Source: Tachypleus tridentatus (Eukaryota > Arthropoda > Merostomata > Xiphosura > Limulidae). Taken from it: a stretch of 64,000 nucleotides of DNA. Positions 34,326 through 45,549 of this stretch are shown in pieces. Both the position numbers and the translations under genes were made by a program. The stretch covers positions 22,646,034 through 22,710,033 of the forward strand of contig NC_134829.1 of assembly GCF_004210375.1 (NCBI RefSeq), written 5' to 3'. A model generated the notes under the pieces. The model searched no databases and was not told where the DNA came from. It saw only the letters and a program-made list of their open reading frames with translations. The first letter of the stretch is position 1, and every line of letters starts with the position of its first letter.

Positions 34326-34329
34326 GTAC

Positions 34330-34680
34330 GAGGGTTATTTGAGCTAGTCATCTCTAAATTAACAGTGTGAGACTAGAGGGAAGACAGCTAGGCTCAACCT
34401 CAAACTCTAGAGCAACTCTTTTACCCATGATTAACAACAATATTATAACGCCCGCACGGCTGAAGGAGCGAGAATATTTGATGGTTAATTTTAAAAAGAG
34501 TTAGTTTTGCTTGTTTTTAAAATAAATTGTCAGAGCTGAATATTTTGGAAGTGGTAAAAGAAAAATATGATGGTTTAAAAAATGGGGTAATTAATTAAAG
34601 ACATTTATTTTGATTAGAAGTTTCTAAATATCTCAGAACTCGTAAAATGTTTTTTTTTTCATAATTTTTCTATGGATCGG
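34330..34680. repeat. SINE-A (-) plus dispersed repeat with empty hairpin site
   Basis: A decayed SINE-A (34330-34480, minus) is followed by the repeat also seen at 2535-2870. The target atttattttgattag occurs once here (about 34604-34618), with no insertion. This makes it the unfilled counterpart of the hairpin-bearing copy. Confidence 0.75.
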
Positions 34681-34734
34681 CATTGCAAGTTGTTTAAAGC
34701 ACTTTAATTGTGGCATGAAGGGGGCATGTTTGCA

Positions 34735-34955
34735 TTCAAGTCACACCAAACATGCTCGCCCTTTCAGACATGGGGGCATTATAATGTTACGGTGAATCCC
34801 ACTATTCTTTGGTAAAAAAGTAGCCCAAGAGTTAGTGGTTGGTGGTGATGACTAGCTGACTTCCCTCTAGTCATACACTGCGAAATTAAGGACAGCTAGC
34901 ACACATATACCTGGTGTAGCTTTGCGCAAAATTAGAAAAACAAACAAACAAACAC
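34735..34955 (+). mobile_element. SINE-A (+), head truncated
   Basis: From gtcacaccaaacatgctcgc to gtagctttgcgcaaaattag and (ACAA)n. It is followed without gap by a LINE fragment, a junction repeated at 62090. Confidence 0.85.
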
Positions 34956-34959
34956 TCTG

Positions 34960-35450
34960 TCTGCTCCCCTACGCTTTTCTCTTGCTTTTTTTGGAGAGCT
35001 GACAGTGACCCACAGAAAAGTGATCATTTTCTTATCATTTTAGAGAGAATGACCGTGGTTAATTTCACCCAATCCGCTTTCTGTGGTGAAAGCTAGACCA
35101 GGACAACTGGTTCACTTTCACGGTTCTCTCATAACTTTAATGTGTAATTGTCTGTAAGCTAGTGATAGTCGATTGTATGACATCAGTAACTGACTGTATT
35201 GTCCAAGCTGTTGTTCAGTCTATTTCTAAAATCTCGAAACGTTTTCCACTGTATTCCAGACAGTGGTGGAATTCTGTTCCCAACATGGCATGGAAGGCTC
35301 AAAATCGAGCCTGGGATACCTTTCGTTGGTATCCAACACTTTCAAATTGCATTTGCTTTTCAGATAGTCCGTGTACATGTTTGACAGGTAAAGTGTGAAA
35401 GCCAGAATGAATCTTGGATCAAATTCATTACTAGCATCTGTTCTACCACA
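34960..35450 (+). pseudogene. Jockey-like LINE fragment (endonuclease end to pre-RT)
   Basis: Aligns with 23620-24060 of the LINE at 22257: gtgatcattttcttatcatt (SDHxxI region), agagaatgaccgtgg, gtgatagtcgattg...cagtaactgactgtattgt, then ttccagacagtggtgga. It is truncated at both ends, by a SINE upstream and by the minisatellite at 35450. Confidence 0.75.
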
Positions 35451-35454
35451 AGTC

Positions 35455-37190
35455 TAATATACCGATATGAAAGAGTTTAGTTCGTTCCACCGATATAGAA
35501 GTGTGTAACTAGATGTTCAATGTAGAGATACAGGAGTGTCTAAACAAGTTATTCCAAAATACCGATACCAAAATGTGAAAACAATTCAGTTTAAAGCACC
35601 TTTCGAGAAGTATGTAAAGAATTTGTGCAATGAACCGACATAGAAGTGTATAAACAATATGTTCAACGAACCGATGTGGAAGTGTTTAAAGAATTTAGTC
35701 GTATATACCCATATAGAAATGTGTAAATAATTTAATCTAATGTACCGAATAAGAAGTTTTCAAATAACTTAGGATAATGTACGACATGGAAAAATGAAAA
35801 GAAATTGTTCAATGCACTGATATAGAAGTGTTGAAATATATGAAATATAATAAGTGTGACTAATTCTGTCCAAAGTACCGATAGAGAAATGTTCATACAG
35901 TTTAGACTTATTTACCGATAGAGAAGTGTGTAAACAATTTAATCTAATGTACCGATATAGAAATGTTTAACAGTTTAGTCAGATAATCCGATATAGAAGT
36001 GTTTAACAGTTTAATTAGATTATCTGATATATTAGTGTGTAAATCATTTGTCCAATGTACCGATATAGCAGGATTTGAATAATTTAGACCAATGCACCAA
36101 CGTAAAAGGGTTTAAAAACTTAAAAACGTGTTTAAATAATTTGTCCAGAATGCCGATATAGAAGTATGTACGTAATTCAGTGGAATGTACCGATATAAAA
36201 TTGTATAAATAATTTAGTTCAATGCACAGATATAGAAGTGTTTACACTGTTTAATCTAATGCATAATATAGAAGTGTATAAATAATTTCTCTAAAGCAAC
36301 GATATAAAAGTGTTGAAAGTATTTATTGCAATGCACCGATATAGAAGTATGTAAAGAATTTGTCCAATGCCTCGATACAGAACTGTTTACACAATATTGT
36401 CTAATGTACCGACATTAAAGTTTTTAGGATTTTCATCGAATGCAAAGATATAGAAGAAAATTGTTAACTGATTAGTCCAATGAACGAATCTTGAAATGTT
36501 TATACTGTTGAGTCCAATGCATAATATAGAAGTGCGTAAAGAATTTCTCCAAAGTGATAACCAAAAAGTGTTTAACAGGAAAGTAAGATAATCCGATATA
36601 TAAGTGTGCAAACAATTTGTCCAGTGTACCGATGCAGTAGTGTTTAAATTATTTGTCCCGACTACCGATATAGAAGTGTGTAAATAATTTGGTGGAATAT
36701 ACCGATATAAAAGTATGTAAAGAATTTAGCAAAATGCTTTGAAATAGAATTGAGTAAATAGTTCAGTCTAATGTCTTAATATAGAAGTTTTCTTAAACAG
36801 TTTTGTCCGATGCACCGATATAGAAGTGTTTGAAAAATTTAGTCTAATGTATCATATAGAAATGGGTATCAAGTGTAATCTTATACACCTATAGAGAAGT
36901 GTAAAAATTGTCCAATGCACCGATATAGAACAGTATAAACAATTTTGACAAATGTACCGGTATAGAAGTTTATAAACAGTAATGTTCTTGTTGTTTTGGA
37001 ATTAAACAAAAAGCTACACAATGGGCTATCTATGCTCTGCCCACCACGGGTATCGAAACTCGTTTTTTAGCGATGTAAGTCCCCAAACATACCGCTGAGC
37101 CACGGGGAGGGGTATAGCCGACTGTACAGATATAGAATTGTTTAAACAATTTATTCGAATGTACCAATATAGAAACGAGTAAATAATTGG
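35455..37190 (-). repeat. 35-37-bp minisatellite, array 3
   Basis: Diverged monomers (taccgatatagaagtgt, aaacaattta, gtccaatg) in the reverse sense of array 2. A SINE-B sits at 36985-37112. The array is cut at 37190 by a LINE. A 115-bp stub of the same array reappears at 43035-43150, so 37195-43035 is a block of nested transposons inside the satellite that follows peptide copy 4. Confidence 0.85.
36985..37112 (-). mobile_element. SINE-B, full length (-)
   Basis: Very well preserved reverse copy: gttgttttggaattaaacaa, agctacacaatgggctatct, ccaccacgggtatcgaaact, agcgatgtaagtcc, taccgctgagccac. It probably represents a young insertion in the satellite. Confidence 0.9.
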
Positions 37191-37194
37191 GTCT

Positions 37195-38330
37195 GTCCTC
37201 AGATGACGATGCTGTTTCCACTGGTGAGCCCATCCCACTATGGCTTATTACCTTGTTCACCTGTTACCTTTCTTTGAGTCATATGAGGAAGGTGAATACT
37301 CCCGAATGAAAGTACCGTCTTCTACTTGCCGAATACTTTCGACCAATTGTTTTTTTCCTATTTAACTCGATGGTTCGAAATCAGGTGACTCTATGGGCCC
37401 TGTCATGGTATGTAGTAAACAGGTGGTTGCACTAAGGATCCCCTTTACATTTTCTGTGGTCATTGCCGAATTGTACTCCATTTTTTTTTGCTCTGGATCA
37501 CTTAGAAGCAATACATTACAGCGATTGTACTATTCATACCAAATCACGTAATTCTCTACAGGCCTTGCAACTGCTTCACGTTAGTTCTAACCCTGGTCTA
37601 GTTGATATTGAAAACCGACTATTCAATTTATGTTGATAATCCATTTCTATCGAGTTCTTCTGCATATCCGGCCACTCTGGTCTTCGCGAGAACAAGCTCG
37701 CTGACATTGCAGCTAAGTCCATCTGCTCTGGTGCTACCACGGCTATGCGTGTTCCGTACATGGACTATGGTCCTGTGTTCAAGGCTTTACTCCGTGTTGA
37801 CAGTCGACATGGAGTGAGTCACGCAGTAATAAGCTTTTCCAGATCTACTTGCAGTTTCTCTCTGGCTCTCTTGCTTCCACAAAGATCGGAGAGAGGAAGT
37901 TGTCCTAGCTGGGCTACGTATTGGTCAGAGTTTTATAACTCATTGTATTCGTTTATCTGGTACTGATGCACCAAGTTGTAGTCTGTGTGACACTCAGGTC
38001 ACAATAACTCACATTTTACTGTCGTGCCATCGTTACGATCGAGAGCGACGACACCATTGTAGACATTTTCACCCATGGGTTCACCCTTGACGTTGGACAT
38101 TGTCATTGGCGAAGGTTACACTCTTCATTTCAGTTGTGTTTTTAAATTTTAAGTGCTATTGGTCCTTTTAACTTTATTTCATTTTTTGTAATACGAAAAT
38201 TCGCCTTTGTTTTAACATTATTCCTTTTTACATATTTTAATGTAATTTAGTTTCTTTTTTTTTTAACGGTTGTTTGACGCAGATAGCTTTGTTGCTTTGC
38301 GCCAATAAATAAATGCCAAACAATTAACCA
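37195..38330 (+). pseudogene. Jockey-like LINE, RNase H and 3' end (+)
   Basis: A 5'-truncated copy. Blocks match the minus-strand LINE at 25430-26560. The RNase H-like region has LLHVSSNPGLVDIENRL (37570-37622) and YMDYGPVFKALL then VDSRHGVSHAV (37758-37830). A Cys/His C-terminal motif, CSLCDTQVTITHILLSCHRY, is at 37977-38036. The 3' end is gccaataaataaatgccaaa with an AATC-like tail. There are stops and frameshifts. Confidence 0.85.
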
Positions 38331-38334
38331 ATCA

Positions 38335-38700
38335 AATCCCCTAAATTATCGAGAATTTTTTTGTGCTTAATAAAAACTACAAAGTCTCTGTAGTATTTAT
38401 TATTTCAGTGAGAATTTTTTGAAAACATATTTCCAGACCTATATTGAAAGATAGAAATTAGATTGATATTTTCCGTTTTCATCTGGCAAGGCTTAGCCTG
38501 CCAGGCCTGGTGGTTAGGAGACCGCAATCTGCGTGTCGCAAATTTAAATGTCTGCCCTACCAAATACGCTCGCTATTTTAGCAAAGGGGACGTTATAACG
38601 TTTACGATCAATCCTTCCTTTTGCTGTTAAAAGAGTGGCCCAAATGGCGTTAGATGTGTTGACTAATTTTTTCCTCTATAGTCTACCACTTGACAGTCAA
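38335..38700 (+). repeat. SINE-A variant with alternative head and extension (+)
   Basis: The extension 38335-38470 leads into the tRNA-like head (ccaggcctggtggttaggag, gcaaatttaaatgtctgccc) and then a decayed SINE-A body (cgctcgctattttagcaaag, aaagagtggcccaaatgg). It directly follows the LINE 3' end, as on the minus strand at 25430. Confidence 0.6.
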
Positions 38701-38704
38701 GGTT

Positions 38705-38925
38705 AACGTACACAGTCCTGGTGTATATTTGGGAATGATTAGATAAAAGAAGCTTTGCAAGATAAAGATAGTTTATGTTCATGTGAGACATTTCCTTATA
38801 CTCAGGATATTTTCAATCTGGAAAAGACATGATTGATTTTGACCCTTTAAACTCGACAATCCTTTCAAACGATTCTGGACAGATGCGTTAGATCCAAATT
38901 GTTTGTGATGTATCTCAGAATGGCT
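38705..38925. other. No recognisable feature
   Basis: Short unassigned stretch between the SINE variant and the Penelope-like remnant. Confidence 0.3.
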
Positions 38926-38929
38926 GGTA

Positions 38930-39850
38930 TGGATATTATTTAACATTTTTTATCAAAATGTAGAAGAAAACAATGTTTCGACCTTCTTGAGTCATCTTCA
39001 GGTTAACAAAGAAAAAGTTTGCAACTGACCGTTGCGGGGAGCATGTCACATCGACGAGAATATAAACGGGTATAACATTGTAAGGGACATTGCAGTTAAT
39101 GTTAGGTTATTAATAGGTGTAAGTATAAAGATGTTCCTTTATTTTTATTTACTTTTAGTTGTTGTATAATTAGAGCTTTGATGATTTTGCTCTCTTTTTT
39201 ATTTCTTTCCCTACTTAATATCTGGATGTTTTCTATGGTTATATTGTGTTTATGTGATTTGTAGTGTTTAAAAAGTGTGAAGGTGTTTCTTTTCATGTTA
39301 TTTTAATCTGGTTTCCATTATTGTAATTGTTTCCCTAATTGGTGGTAGTTGTTGCATTGTATTTTATAAATAATGTTAGTGTTTGTTTGTGAGTGTAGTT
39401 TTTATATAGTATACACTTCAATTTTGTACCTGGTTTATCAATATATTTGGTGTTTACCAGAATATTGTATTTTGCGACAAGTTTTTTTTTTCCAAAAGTT
39501 GGTTATATTTTCGCTGATATTGAGAATACGTGGTATGCAGCAGTATAAGGTTTTTGTAGCTTGTTGTTTTTGTAGCCTCAGATTCAATATGTGCCATGAA
39601 AATGTTGGCGAGAACCGGATTCCTCATACTTTGGTCATTGTAGGCAGTTTTGGTCAGTGAACATAAAATTAGTTTGGGCGGTAGTGAATTCTATAATGTG
39701 AACAAATTTGTTGTTGGAGATGTGTATCAATGGGTTGAGGTCTTAGATGTAAAGTTTTATGGCTATCTTGCAGGTTTTAGTGGTTGTGACTTCTGTGAAC
39801 AGCGAAATTACATCAAAACTGTCCATTAAAGATTTACGATTTAGCTAATT
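38930..39850 (-). pseudogene. Penelope-like retroelement remnant (-)
   Basis: On minus near 39840-39790 the frame reads DSFDVISLFTEVTTTKTCKIA, close to the F-D-V-x-S-L-F-T-N-V-P palm motif of Penelope-like RTs, followed by FTTAQTNFMF. The C-terminal end at 39296-39102 (TFTLFKHYKSHKHNITIENI then ILSRERNKKESKIIKALII) matches the tail of the GIY-YIG endonuclease region of these elements. Near 38970-39000 the minus strand reads CCTGAAGATGACTC and GTCGAAACATTG, as is common at Penelope-like element ends. There are many stops; the element is inactive. Confidence 0.7.
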
Positions 39851-39854
39851 AAAT

Positions 39855-40110
39855 TCGGTTTGTTTTGAATTTTGCGAAAAGCTACACGAGTGCAATCTGC
39901 GCTAATCGTCACTAATTTTCCAGTGTAAGACTACAGGGAAAGCAGCTAGTCATCATCAACTTCCACCAACACTGTGGCGGCTCTTTTACCAACGAATAGT
40001 GGAATGGATCGTCACATTATAAGATTCCAAGGTTGAAAGGGCGAGCATGTTTGTCGTGACTGGGGTTCGAACCTGAGACCTTCAAACACGAGGCGAGCGC
40101 GTTTGCAGCC
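39855..40110 (-). mobile_element. SINE-A, full length (-), fused to a LINE end
   Basis: The tail ttgttttgaattttgcgaaa is at the low end, then the body, then a head with gactggggttcgaacctgag and cgaggcgagcgcg near 40065-40105. On minus it follows the LINE at exactly the point where the LINE at 22257-25015 meets its SINE. Confidence 0.85.
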
Positions 40111-43035
40111 GTCAGAGGGAATCGTTCAGTGATGGCATTAATCTTTAAACATAAGAGAGTGACACTCAAAACCCAGCCCTACGGTACTCCAAGTTCCTGT
40201 AGAAAAGAACGGGAAAGCGTCGAAGCCACATGAACTTGGAATCTCCTGCCAATTTAAATTTTTAATGAAGGTGGGCAAATGTCCACGTAACCATATATAT
40301 GGAGGTCTCACAAAATGCCATACCTCCATGTTGTATCATAAGACTTCTCATTGTCAAAGAAAATTGATACAAAATGTTGTCGTTTGACATAGGCTTCTCT
40401 GATTGACGTTTCGAGTCAGGTGGTCCGCGGTGGAGCGCATTCTTCGAAACCCACACTGGGTGGGCGAGAGGAGGTATTTTGTTTCGAGGACCCAAACAAG
40501 ATGAGCATTAACCATTCTCTCTAAGGTATTACAGAGACAGCTCGTCAAAGCAAATAAACGGTGGTTCGAAGGAATATTGGGATCCTTCCCAGGATTAGAG
40601 AAAGGTAGGAGAATTGCCTGGCGCCAAGAATCAGGAAAAACATTCTCCTGCCAGATCCGGTTAAAAACAATCAGAAGAAAAACAAGAGAAGCAGAAGATA
40701 GATGGCGTAGCATTTCATAGTGTAGAGACTATCAGCTCGAAAAGAAAGAGGTGATCGCTCTGCCCAAATATTGATAGTTTAATTGGTGGAGGAAGAAGCA
40801 GAAGTGCTAGACACCCAGGAAAACCTTTTACCTAGATTATCGGCGATGTTCCGAGTATCAGTTACTTTATGGCAATCAGAGAGCAAGATCAAGAGGGGGA
40901 TAGAATTATATTGTCCACTGACCTATTGAATCTTGTCCCATGTGAATTTGGAACTGATGGTAGAAGATATGCTGATTGTGAAATTAATCCAAGAATCCTT
41001 CTGGCTTCGACGTCTTTCCAACCAAGGATATGCACAGATTTGTTGGAAAGCGATGCAGTGCGAGAGTGTGAAATACCAACAAAAAGTATCCTAGGCCCGT
41101 TTCAGAGCCTTCCCTGCGATGTAGCAGGCAGGATTCGACCCACAGACGAGGATATCGTGGAAAACGTGGCTTTAGGAATACACTGAAGAGCTGCTTGTAT
41201 AATACAGTAAGTTACTGCTTCCACACAGTCGTCTATTGATGGCCAACAGACGATAGCAGAATCAAATTCTGTTAGAGCAGTGAAGAAGCATCAATTTGCT
41301 TGATTCAGCTCCCACCAGGGCACGCGGGTCAGGTGGCATCGACCACGGTTAGCCTCTCTCAAAATTATAGGTAAATGATCACTGCTTCGTGGATTATTGT
41401 CAATCCTCCATGCAACATGGGAGAACAGTGAAGGAGAGCAAACTGAGAGATCAATAACAGCAAAGAACTGACTAGGCGCGTGACAGTAAGTATAAGAACC
41501 AGTGTGGAAAAGAGAAAGGTTGTGATCAGAAAGCATATGCTATACGGAGCGACACCTCCTATGAATGTCAGAACTTCCCCAGAGATGATGATGTCCATTA
41601 ATGTCCCCTAGAATTAAAAGGAGATAAAGCAACTTTGCAATAAAAGCATCAAGGCAAATACAAGAAGGGAATATGCTGATCAACTAACAGTGTTACCACT
41701 CCATGTCTGCCATTTTTGTACAAAGAAAGCAGCCGAAAGGTGACTGTGTCGGCAGATTTCAGAAATTCTTCCTGTAAGGAAAGACATACAGGATGGTAGG
41801 AAGCAATCTGTGTTTCGATGTCATCCAGATTGGAACGTAGTTCTCTACAGTTTTATTGGATGAAGATGGCCATTTTTATTTATGTGTAGGCGAATTGGGT
41901 GGAGAACCCTTCTGTTTACGACCATGTCTTTTTTTCTTTGCTGTCTTTATTTGAGACAGAACTATCGACCTGTATGAAATCTGCCCGGGGTCGATTTGAC
42001 AGGTCTTTGCTGTAGCAAGAGTATTCCAAGCGACTGAGGACGGGAACGAATGATTGTTTTGCATCTTGGGGTGGGAGAAAAAAATGTACCTGAGGAAATG
42101 CCTTACCCGTACCCAAAGAAGTGGATCTCGGGATTTGCTGGAATGTATGTATGAGACAGAGATATGTGTTGAAGTTGACCTTTTTAACTATGCAGGTCAA
42201 AAGACTTTTCATTTTATTTGAGAACGATTCTTTTGGAGGTACAGAGACATCTATCGGGACTCCCACTGCAGTAAAGGAATGAAGTGCAGGAGAATACGTC
42301 CTAAATAAAGTGGTGAACAGACACTTTCGAGCCTCAGGGTAAGTCGTGCTATGAATCGTTTTCAAACGCTGCACCTCTTTTCTCCCAACTTTTAGAGCAA
42401 GAACGAAAGTAGGACGGGTGAGAGCCAATTGACGTAATAAGGGTTCGTTTCACACTCAATGGCATCGTTGTCCTTGCCACCGTAACGAGCATACGTCAAG
42501 GAACCATGACATGACGTCTTCGAGTGACCAAACAGTTGACACTGGAAACATCTGAAAAAGTTTGGAATGTATGGCTGTACCTGCCATTAAGATAACCTGT
42601 TTTGACGATGTTAGGTGGGCGTGGTTATGATGTATGTCTAAATCAGGACATTGGTCGGCGTCGTAATTCCATCTTTTTGAGTGGAGATACGCTTCACTGC
42701 AGTAACGTTTTGGATGGAAAAAACAAGCAAGAATTTCTGACTCCGGGATGTTGTTCAAATTCCTCTCAAGAATAACTCCTTGTGATGAATTGAAAGTTAC
42801 ATGAGGTGTATCTGCAATCGCCTTTGAATGAAAGAGAAGATCACTGTGTTGAGATGTACATGTTTCCATCAATATGTCACCAGATCCAAGCTTTTTACTG
42901 ACATTGGAAAGCCAACAAGTCCCTCTAGACAATTCTAAATTAAAAAGTGAGACATTGGCTCTGAAGGTTTGTCTGAGAAAGAATATAGCAAAAGAAAATG
43001 AGGTACAACAGATGTTACAGATGTTGAAGATTGGA
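40110..43035 (-). pseudogene. Jockey-like LINE, 5' two-thirds (-)
   Basis: A sister of the LINE at 22257-25015. On minus, the gag-like ORF1 is open at 42932-42456 and 42428-41916. The first of these ends in a cysteine-poor zinc-knuckle remnant (CSLRWQGQRCH). The endonuclease end is at 41598-41291 (SDHLPIILREANRGRC). The RT is open at 40713-40354 (DSWRQAILLPFSNPGKDPN, CGFRRMRSTADHLTR) and continues at 40495-40138. It stops before the YVDD box. At its 5' end it interrupts the minisatellite (43035). Confidence 0.9.
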
Positions 43036-43150
43036 GCTTAGAATGTGCAAAAAGTTAGTCTAAGGTACCGAAAAAAAGGTGTTAATTAATATATTTGAAT
43101 AAACCAATTTTGAACTATGTAAATAATTTAGTCCAATGAACCAATACTCT
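43035..43150 (-). repeat. Minisatellite stub
   Basis: About three monomers (gttagtctaaggtaccgaaa, gtaaataatttagtccaatg, aaccaat) on the far side of the nested LINE block. It marks the original end of array 3 next to the 3' UTR of peptide copy 4. Confidence 0.7.
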
Positions 43151-43439
43151 CGCTTACGACACTTGTTTTCGTACTTGTGATATGCAGAGCAGAGACATCT
43201 CATTGATTTGCTTTGCTTTAATGAAAAACAGTCAGTATATGAGACCATTTTGAAATAAAACTGAATATAGTGTTTTAGTTGACTTTACAAAAAATGTTTT
43301 TTTATATGTCTTGGAGTTCAAGAATAAAGTAAATCCAGCTTAGAAAGTGGTTTGAAAAAAAATTGATATTTCAATTAATTATCACAACTAACGTATTGTA
43401 ACTAATCAACTGTTGATAGAAATTTTATATAATAACTTA

Positions 43440-43700
43440 TTGGTTGTACATATTTTTCAGTAACACTTTGAAAAAAATGAGACTGATTGCATTGCTTTAG
43501 TTCAATTCATTTGAATATTTCAATTTAGGAGAATAACAAATATATATATTTTTTGTTGTCATTTACTTCATCAAAGACAGATTATAAAGAAATCAAGATT
43601 ATATATTGCATTTTTTTATATAACTACATAATAAAATCAGAAAGTTTACTGTATCATTGATCTACAAAGTGTAACATTAAAAGAAACTACAAGCGTTATA
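43440..43700 (-). other. Conserved 3' UTR of peptide copy 4
   Basis: The reverse complement matches 29890-30130 in order (aatctgtctttgatgaagta, atgcaatatataatcttgat and so on). Confidence 0.7.
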
Positions 43701-43742
43701 CATTATTTATTGCTGATGTCGATTTCGGAAAGTTCAGCTGAT

Positions 43743-44937
43743 CTAACCTTCAGTTTCAGCTTTAGCTGTTTGACGATTGACGTTTGGTATGGCCATAGAC
43801 ATTTGTTGGTGCCTACATAGGTATAAGTTCTCCGCGAACGGTATATTTCTGAAGGACATTGGAGAGAATCCTGCTTTCTGGATAACGAAAACAAAACAAA
43901 CACTATCTAACCTCACCAAACGGTAACATTGAAAATAATATAAATATCAATCATATAAACTATATTAATTATAAAATATGAACCTTTTTTTTTCATTTTA
44001 AATGAATTGTTACTTGCGCAGGAGAAGCTTTAGTTAATGATTTCCCCTTGTGAGTTTGAAGATATTCATTCTGCCATTCTAAAGTTTAATACAATTGTTT
44101 GAAGAAAACGAAACATATATCTTCATGTTTCTTTAGAATAAAACTTGAAGTTATTGTCTCTTTAAACAAATCCTGTTTAATTACATTTTCTTTCGATTTT
44201 TGTCTCGAAAATAAAGCGCAAAATCTAGTGGTTAACGTGTCCAGGATGTGCATTCAAAGATTTATAGTTCAACACTTGCTGCATAATCGAACTTTTCACT
44301 TTGAGTGCTGTAAGTGGTTGTATATCCCCTTCTCCCTCTAATAAAAATAGCGTAACACAAGGTAATGGTTGCTGTAGAAAGTTAGGTATGGCTGTATGCA
44401 GTAGCTTCGCGCAAAATTCTTAAAGAATTACCTAAATAGAAATATCAAAATTTATCTTTCCCGCTTTGGATATGATTAAAACGCTCGCCTAGTAATCTAA
44501 AGGTAACGGTTTGGAATATCCGTCACACCAGATGTGCTCGCACTTTCAGGCACGGAGACGTTATAAGTTAATGGTCATTTACGCTATTCGTTGGTAGAAA
44601 AGAGTTGTCCAATAGTAGTTGGTGGGCAGTGAAGACTAGCCGCCTTCCCTCTCGTCTTACACTGCTAAATTAGGAAAGGCTAAGGTAGATGGCCCTCGTG
44701 TAGCCTCGCACAAAATTCAAACTTAAACAAACAAGCCATTAAGGATATGAATATACAGTCAGTGACACTATAAAAATATTTGATTCGCTTACGGTATCTA
44801 TTTGAAAAAAAATAAAAAGAAATGTCTTAAACATTCTAATTTCATAAATACAATATAGAACGTGTGTATTTATTACCTGTAGGGAATGGAATTACGGTGA
44901 TTATTACGAGTAACGCTAAAAGTACCCAAATCTTCAT
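43743..44937 (-). CDS. Small secreted peptide gene copy 4, two exons, about 63 aa
   Basis: Exon 1 is 44937-44877 on minus: MKIWVLLALLVIITVIPFPT plus a phase-1 G and a GTAATA donor. It is a strong signal peptide, 14 of 20 residues identical to copy 2. Exon 2 has two candidate acceptors. After TTATCCAG (exon from 43877) the frame stops early, giving about 41 residues. After the next AG four bases on (exon from 43873) it stays open to TAG at 43743, giving about 63 residues with GFSPMSFRNIPFAENLY and one Cys. The TAG lies in ACTGAAG(G/C)TTAG, also present in copy 1, so this frame is favoured. The other long frame in exon 2, ending at 43703, is not reached by this splice phase. The intron holds a SINE-A (44475-44735). 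Function is unknown. Confidence 0.5.
44475..44735 (+). mobile_element. SINE-A, full length (+), in the copy 4 intron
   Basis: A decayed head (gattaaaacgctcgcctagt, gtttggaatatccgtcacac) is followed by the complete body and tail gtagcctcgcacaaaattca. Confidence 0.8.
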
Positions 44938-44996
44938 TCTCGGTATTCTAGTGCTTCGAAGTGAATAAGTGAATAATTTGAGAGAAAATACTCCAC

Positions 44997-45004
44997 CTTT
45001 TATA
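44997..45004 (-). promoter_or_regulatory. TATA box of peptide gene copy 4
   Basis: TATAAAAG on minus, 60 bp before the ATG, in the same conserved block (ctataaaaggtggagtattt) as copies 2 and 3. Confidence 0.75.
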
Positions 45005-45319
45005 GGTTAAACTCGTTTCTGTATGGACAATAATTACTTTGGGGAATTATGTATACAGATGTTTATGTCACGCGTCATTATGACAACACTAACACATCTG
45101 TTCACATTAGATTTCCTGATAACTGCAACAGACTGGTCTGTCACTATGACAGGTACGTATTTTACTTGCCATAATGATGTGAGCTTTGTAAAACACAATA
45201 ATCAAACAAATGATTTTAGTCTCGTGTTAAGTTGAGGTGGTTAAAAACTTCAAGGTTAAACAATAGAACATTATATGGTGTCCTATTCTTCATACAACAG
45301 CTTATCCAAGTACCACAGG

Positions 45320-45545
45320 GCTGAAAATCGGTTTTGATACAAGTGGTGAGCACAGCACAGATATTTCACAATGTAGCTCTGTGCTTAACTTGATTATTTT
45401 TATTTAAGCACAAAGCTACACAAAGGGCCATCTGTTCTTTGCCCGCAGTGGAAAACGAAACACGGTATCTAGCGTAATAAGACCTCACACATATCGCTGT
45501 GACACCAAGGGGATGTGCAGCTTTGCGTGAAATTCAAACAAAACA
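45320..45545. repeat. Inverted SINE-B pair and SINE-A tail upstream of copy 4
   Basis: A tail-to-tail SINE-B pair (agctctgtgcttaacttgat against aagcacaaagctacacaaag) is followed by a second head end (tagcgtaataagacctcaca) and a SINE-A tail (tgcagctttgcgtgaaattc). Position relative to the gene matches copies 2 and 3. Confidence 0.7.
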
Positions 45546-45549
45546 AACC

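Noticed and set aside
43703..43903. 66-codon minus-strand frame ending ELSEIDISNK
   Set aside because: It overlaps exon 2 of peptide copy 4, but its 5' part runs through the acceptor into the intron and its phase does not fit the exon 1 donor. Kept only as an alternative frame.
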